NCBI GenBank assembly: GCA_002315155.1
Contig: DCFY01000032.1
Span: 1-11,145 of the forward strand
Length of the DNA: 11,145 bases
Direction of reading: 5' to 3'
DNA from: Megamonas sp. UBA1792
Lineage (GTDB): Bacteria; Bacillota_C; Negativicutes; Selenomonadales; Selenomonadaceae
Part shown: piece after piece, positions 8,300 through 11,145 of the stretch
How positions within the stretch are numbered: the stretch's first letter is position 1
Layout of the letters: each line of letters opens with the position of its first letter
Program-made: the position numbers and the translations under genes
The notes under the pieces: model-generated
Databases searched by the model: none
What the model saw: only the letters and a program-made list of their open reading frames with translations
Told to the model about the DNA's origin: nothing

Positions 8300-9358
8300 C
8301 TATTTTGTGCTTTCTTTTATTCGGCTTGTAATAACAACAGCCTCATGTTCAAGTGTCTTAGCTTCTTTTAGTTTCTCATTTGCTGCTTTAATCGTCGCAG
8401 CATTTTTATCATCCATCCAAGCCGCATATTTTTCTGCATAATCAATACGAAGACTGCATATCCGTAGACGCAGCTTATGCAATGTCCTTGCAGAATCAGG
8501 CACTTCGATAAGATTTAACTCATCCTGACGGTCCAACCAATCAGCACGATATTCATCCAGAACAACATGCTTGAGTGAATCACGCAACTCTGCATTCCCC
8601 AGATTACCGGACAATAACTTATCCTGCATCTTCTTTTCGATAACACGTACGGATTTATCATGACTGACCATAAGAGCATCTGTCGCTTCCATATAATCCT
8701 GCAAATGGCTGTATCTTGCCTTATTGACAAAAAGAATGAAGTCACGGAAATTACCAACCGTTTTCACACGCCATATCCCTTCATCGGATCGGGCCATATG
8801 AACCTCCATTACAAACTCTGCCTCAGCTTCCTGCTGAAATACACGCACGCCGGCAACAGCTGTACCAGCCTCTTTATCAACTGCGATATAATCAATGCTC
8901 CGAAAGCTCAGCTCCCTGATTCCGGACTTGTTCAGAATCTTATCTGAATCAATAGGAATCCCCTGATCAAATGCTTTTGACGCATCGTCTCCCCAATTAC
9001 CGGATTCCACATAATGATTAATTGTTCCCTTGAAGCTCGTTACGAGTGGTGCTTTGAACATCTTTGCAAAACCACTGACAGCCGCCTTCGCTTCTTCCGG
9101 CATTGGCCGTTCCGAATCCATAAGTCCTTCCATAAGTGCATCACATGAATCTCCAAGCAGACTATCCACATCTACATATTTCTGGAATTTCACTGTATCA
9201 TGTTTCTCTATTGACTCCTGAATCATCCTGATCGCATAATCTGGTGTCCTTGTATAATAAGAAAAATACCATGCCATTCCGGCAATAAAAACAACACCAA
9301 TCACCAATCCGGCCAAGAACAATTTTATCCTTAATTGCCTTGACAACCTTCCTATCAT
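8300..9358 (-). CDS. Membrane-anchored DUF2939-like protein
   Basis: A 352-residue protein of unknown function. One transmembrane segment (about 13-33, LFLAGLVIGVVFIAGMAWYF) follows a basic start (RLSRQLRIK), so the protein is probably anchored in the inner membrane with the rest outside. Just after it, YFSYYTRTPDYAIRMIQESI and KHDTVKFQKYVDVDSLL (residues 31-68) match the pattern of DUF2939, in which a YfsPY stretch is followed by a helix and a KYVDF-like segment. A strand-rich middle (about 105-205) and a helical, charged C-terminal part (about 215-350) follow; the latter is longer than the DUF2939 core and could form a coiled coil. No catalytic motif is visible. The ATG follows AGGGGATGAAGAT. 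It is transcribed alone, diverging from the TetR operon. Confidence 0.7.
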   Translation of the reverse strand: MIGRLSRQLRIKLFLAGLVIGVVFIAGMAWYFSYYTRTPDYAIRMIQESIEKHDTVKFQKYVDVDSLLGDSCDALMEGLMDSERPMPEEAKAAVSGFAKMFKAPLVTSFKGTINHYVESGNWGDDASKAFDQGIPIDSDKILNKSGIRELSFRSIDYIAVDKEAGTAVAGVRVFQQEAEAEFVMEVHMARSDEGIWRVKTVGNFRDFILFVNKARYSHLQDYMEATDALMVSHDKSVRVIEKKMQDKLLSGNLGNAELRDSLKHVVLDEYRADWLDRQDELNLIEVPDSARTLHKLRLRICSLRIDYAEKYAAWMDDKNAATIKAANEKLKEAKTLEHEAVVITSRIKESTK

Positions 9359-9420
9359 ATCTTCATCCCCTTCGAAGAAACTCCATGGGTCTTTTCCACG
9401 TGATTCTCCTATACACTCTC

Positions 9421-9450
9421 ATTATGCCACTAGATAACGTATTTCCGCAA
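9421..9450 (-). promoter_or_regulatory. Probable promoter of the DUF2939-like gene
   Basis: The - strand has TTGCGG (complement of 9445-9450), an 18-base spacer and CATAAT (complement of 9421-9426), about 60 bases before the start codon. An alternative is TTGACC (complement of 9453-9458), 16 bases, TATCTA (complement of 9431-9436). Confidence 0.4.
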
Positions 9451-9492
9451 GGGGTCAAAAGACTTCTTCTAATAAAAATTTTTAGTTTCAGA

Positions 9493-9510
9493 TTATTTGT
9501 ATACAAATAA
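9493..9510. repeat. 18-bp perfect palindrome, candidate operator
   Basis: TTATTTGTATACAAATAA is perfectly symmetric. Its core TTGTATACAA resembles operators of some GntR-family regulators such as MdcY, but no GntR gene is in the window. It lies upstream of both divergent promoters, about 43 bp from the - strand -35 and 83 bp from the tetR -35. Confidence 0.5.
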
Positions 9511-9593
9511 AAAACAATTCGAAATTTTTATGAAAGTTCTTCTCTTCGAAACATACAAAACATCTCTTACACAAAACATTTTATTGTAAACTA

Positions 9594-9622
9594 TTGCAAA
9601 ATAGAATGCTTTGCTTTATAAT
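9594..9622 (+). promoter_or_regulatory. Promoter of the tetR-hlyD operon
   Basis: -35 TTGCAA (9594-9599), an exact 17-base spacer and a perfect -10 TATAAT (9617-9622). The expected start near 9629 falls inside the first operator palindrome. Confidence 0.8.
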
Positions 9623-9651
9623 TTAATCAAATGATTAAATCAACTGATTAA
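9621..9651 (+). promoter_or_regulatory. Tandem operator for the TetR-family regulator
   Basis: Two palindromes of the form AATCA, two bases, TGATT lie side by side at 9625-9636 and 9638-9649, with centres 13 bp apart. The first extends to a perfect 9-bp-arm repeat, ATTTAATCAAATGATTAAAT (9621-9640). The pair starts at the end of the -10, spans the transcription start and reaches into the Shine-Dalgarno AAGGAG (9650-9655). This is a typical layout for autorepression by a dimeric regulator encoded just downstream; the assignment to this TetR protein is inferred from position. Confidence 0.75.
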
Positions 9652-9662
9652 GGAGTGTTCTC

Positions 9663-10259
9663 ATGGAACAAGATACCAAAGAAAAACTTCTCCATTCTGC
9701 CATACACCTCTTCGGCGAATACGGTTTCGATAAAATATCAATTCGCCAGATTGCTGAGCGTGCTGGTACAAACAGTGCTCTTATTTCTTACTATTTCGGC
9801 AGCAAACAAAAATTGTATGAATTGGTTATTGAAAAGCAGGTCAGTGCCTTAGAACAATTTCTCACACCACAAATACAAGAGCTTGATCCGCGTGAAGTCC
9901 TTCGCCTCTATGCAGTAACACTACAAAAGATTCACCAGGAAAATCCCATGCTCATTCGTTTTCTCTGCCGTGAACTCATTGCTCCCTCTAATGTACTTGA
10001 CACCTTCATCAAAAAACGTCTGCAATTTGTATTTCTTGTACTCAAAAGCGCCTTGAAACGCGGCATTCAGCAAGGTATTTTTCGTCCGGACATCAATATA
10101 CAAGCGGCTGTCATCCTCTGGGCAGGAATGGTAAACTTCTACTATATGAGCCGTCCCATTCATACGCGTATCAAAGGCACTAATGAAAATGATACACTTT
10201 ATATGCAGCAAGCCATAACTGTATTTCTTACTGGCATTGAAAGGAGTCCTCATTCATGA
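9663..10259 (+). CDS. TetR/AcrR-family transcriptional regulator, CecR-like
   Basis: Probable ligand-responsive repressor of its own operon. The 198 residues carry an N-terminal TetR helix-turn-helix (about 7-53): KEKLLHSAIHLFGEYGFDKISIRQIAERAG, then the recognition helix NSALISYYFGSKQKLYELV. The C-terminal ligand and dimer domain (about 75-195), with ENPMLIRFLCRELIAPS and the C-terminal segment AAVILWAGMVNFYYMSRP, resembles the CecR (YbiH) group, which in enterobacteria sits before the YbhG-YbhFSR efflux genes and has a ligand domain of the DUF1956 type. The same arrangement here supports the call. The start is fixed by AAGGAG (9650-9655) seven bases upstream. The stop overlaps the next gene's ATG by 4 bp. 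The ligand is unknown. Confidence 0.9.
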   Translation: MEQDTKEKLLHSAIHLFGEYGFDKISIRQIAERAGTNSALISYYFGSKQKLYELVIEKQVSALEQFLTPQIQELDPREVLRLYAVTLQKIHQENPMLIRFLCRELIAPSNVLDTFIKKRLQFVFLVLKSALKRGIQQGIFRPDINIQAAVILWAGMVNFYYMSRPIHTRIKGTNENDTLYMQQAITVFLTGIERSPHS

Positions 10260-11145
10260 AGACAAAAATTAAACCTCTCCTTATTTTTTTGCTGCTTCTT
10301 ATTCTCACCATCTACGCAGTTCGCGAATACCATGCTCAGCAGGAATCTGCCAGTGTGTTTACAGGAACGATAGAAGTCACAAAAGCTGATATCACATCAA
10401 AAACAAGCGGTTATATGAACGAGCTCCTGTTCAAAGAAGGTGACTTTCTCACAAAAAACGATCTTGTTGCCCATATCGACCGACAGGATGTCACCGCTGC
10501 TCTTTTGCGTGATACGGCTTCACTAAAAAAAGCACAGGCTCAGTTATTAGATCTTGAAAAAGGTGCCCGTCCAGCTGAGATTCGTGAAGCGGCGGCCAAT
10601 ACAACTGCTGCACAGGCTGCTTTTGACAAATCAGCCCGCGACTACACACGTGCTAACCAGCTCTATTCAAGTGGTGCAATTGCAAAGCAGCAGCTTGATG
10701 ATGCCCTTGCTTCCTATGACGCTGCCGCCGCTCAGCTGCATGCCCTACAGGAAAAAGAACAGCTTGTGCAGGCAGGAAATCGTGAAGACCAGATAACTGC
10801 CGCACGCGAAGAAGTTGCGCGAAGTCAGGCTGTCCTCACTGCCAGTAAAGCTTCTGCTGATGACCTCGCTGTATATAGTCCACTCACAGGTTTCATCCTT
10901 ACAAAGAACTATGAACCCGGTGAATATATTGCTGCCGGAGCCCCGATTGCAACAATTGCCGATCTTTCCGACTGCTGGGTGAAAATCTACATCTCGTCTG
11001 CTGAGCTGGGCCGCATAAAGATCGGTTCTACAGCCACAGTCAAAGTTGATGCATTTCCCGACCGCAGCTTTACCGGATCAATACGTGAAATCAGCGATAC
11101 CGCTGAATATACACCACGCCAGAGCATCACCAAAAACGAACGTGC
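10256..11145 (+). CDS. HlyD/YbhG-type membrane fusion protein (partial, 3' end missing)
   Basis: Periplasmic adaptor subunit of an efflux pump, bridging an inner-membrane transporter to an outer-membrane channel. The frame is open for 296 codons to the window edge. Residues 7-21 (PLLIFLLLLILTIYA) form an N-terminal membrane anchor or uncleaved signal. The first lipoyl half-motif follows (about 45-75, SKTSGYMNELLFKEGDFLTKND), then an alpha-helical hairpin (about 80-200, with LEKGARPAEIREAAAN typical of YbhG relatives), the second lipoyl half (about 205-235, VYSPLTGFILTKNYEPGEYIAAG) and a beta-barrel domain. The visible end, EYTPRQSITKNER, is the conserved stretch that normally comes about 40 residues before the C-terminus. 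The ATG overlaps the tetR stop (ATGA), with AAGGAG nine bases upstream. An ABC ATPase and permeases are expected next, but are not visible. Confidence 0.92.
   Translation, partial: MKTKIKPLLIFLLLLILTIYAVREYHAQQESASVFTGTIEVTKADITSKTSGYMNELLFKEGDFLTKNDLVAHIDRQDVTAALLRDTASLKKAQAQLLDLEKGARPAEIREAAANTTAAQAAFDKSARDYTRANQLYSSGAIAKQQLDDALASYDAAAAQLHALQEKEQLVQAGNREDQITAAREEVARSQAVLTASKASADDLAVYSPLTGFILTKNYEPGEYIAAGAPIATIADLSDCWVKIYISSAELGRIKIGSTATVKVDAFPDRSFTGSIREISDTAEYTPRQSITKNER

Larger units (their letters stand above)
9359..9662. other. 304-bp divergent intergenic region
   Basis: An A/T-rich control region between the DUF2939-like gene and the TetR operon. It holds the - strand promoter near 9421-9450, an A5T5 tract (9474-9483), an 18-bp perfect palindrome (9493-9510), the tetR promoter (9594-9622) and the tandem TetR operator (9621-9651). 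No open reading frame or RNA gene is apparent in it. Confidence 0.7.

Noticed and set aside
10554..10796. An 80-codon frame inside the HlyD-type gene
   Set aside because: It overlaps the conserved adaptor coding sequence in another frame and has no start signal of its own.

Overview
This is a chromosomal window from a low-to-moderate GC bacterium of the Firmicutes type, most likely a Negativicute (Selenomonas/Veillonella group). The placement is an inference. The conserved Gram-positive gene order birA-coaX-dusB-greA-lysS sits next to genes usual in double-membraned bacteria: a YbhG-like periplasmic adaptor with a CecR-like TetR regulator. I cannot name the genus. No rRNA, tRNA, CRISPR array, insertion sequence, phage gene or replication origin is visible, and nothing in codon use suggests recent transfer.

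Left part (1-1310): mutY, the adenine glycosylase that guards against 8-oxoguanine mutagenesis, runs on the + strand and meets lysS tail to tail. A long, almost perfect palindrome between them can stop transcription from both sides.

Central housekeeping block (1306-6450, all on the - strand, transcribed right to left): birA (biotin ligase and probable biotin repressor), coaX (type III pantothenate kinase), dusB (tRNA dihydrouridine synthase), greA (transcript cleavage factor) and lysS (lysyl-tRNA synthetase). coaX-dusB and greA-lysS are tightly spaced. A hairpin lies between dusB and greA. A good sigma-A-type promoter precedes birA, and between it and the birA start lies an inverted repeat resembling a BirA operator. 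The first genes join two cofactor steps (biotin attachment and CoA synthesis); the last three serve tRNA function and transcription fidelity.

Right-centre (6527-9450, - strand): three separately placed genes, encoding a small YbjN-like protein with a strong terminator, a metal-binding (Rhizobium etli type) asparaginase, and a membrane-anchored DUF2939-like protein with its own terminator.

Right end (9590-11145, + strand): a TetR/AcrR regulator overlaps by 4 bp an HlyD/YbhG-type membrane fusion protein that runs off the window. The regulator's promoter carries two tandem palindromes that cover the transcription start and the Shine-Dalgarno sequence, a layout expected for autorepression. The rest of an ABC-type efflux system probably lies just beyond the window.

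I did not find a convincing undescribed system. The most interesting items are regulatory: the tandem TetR operator, the candidate BirA box, an 18-bp palindrome in the 304-bp divergent intergenic region, and two unusual hairpins.
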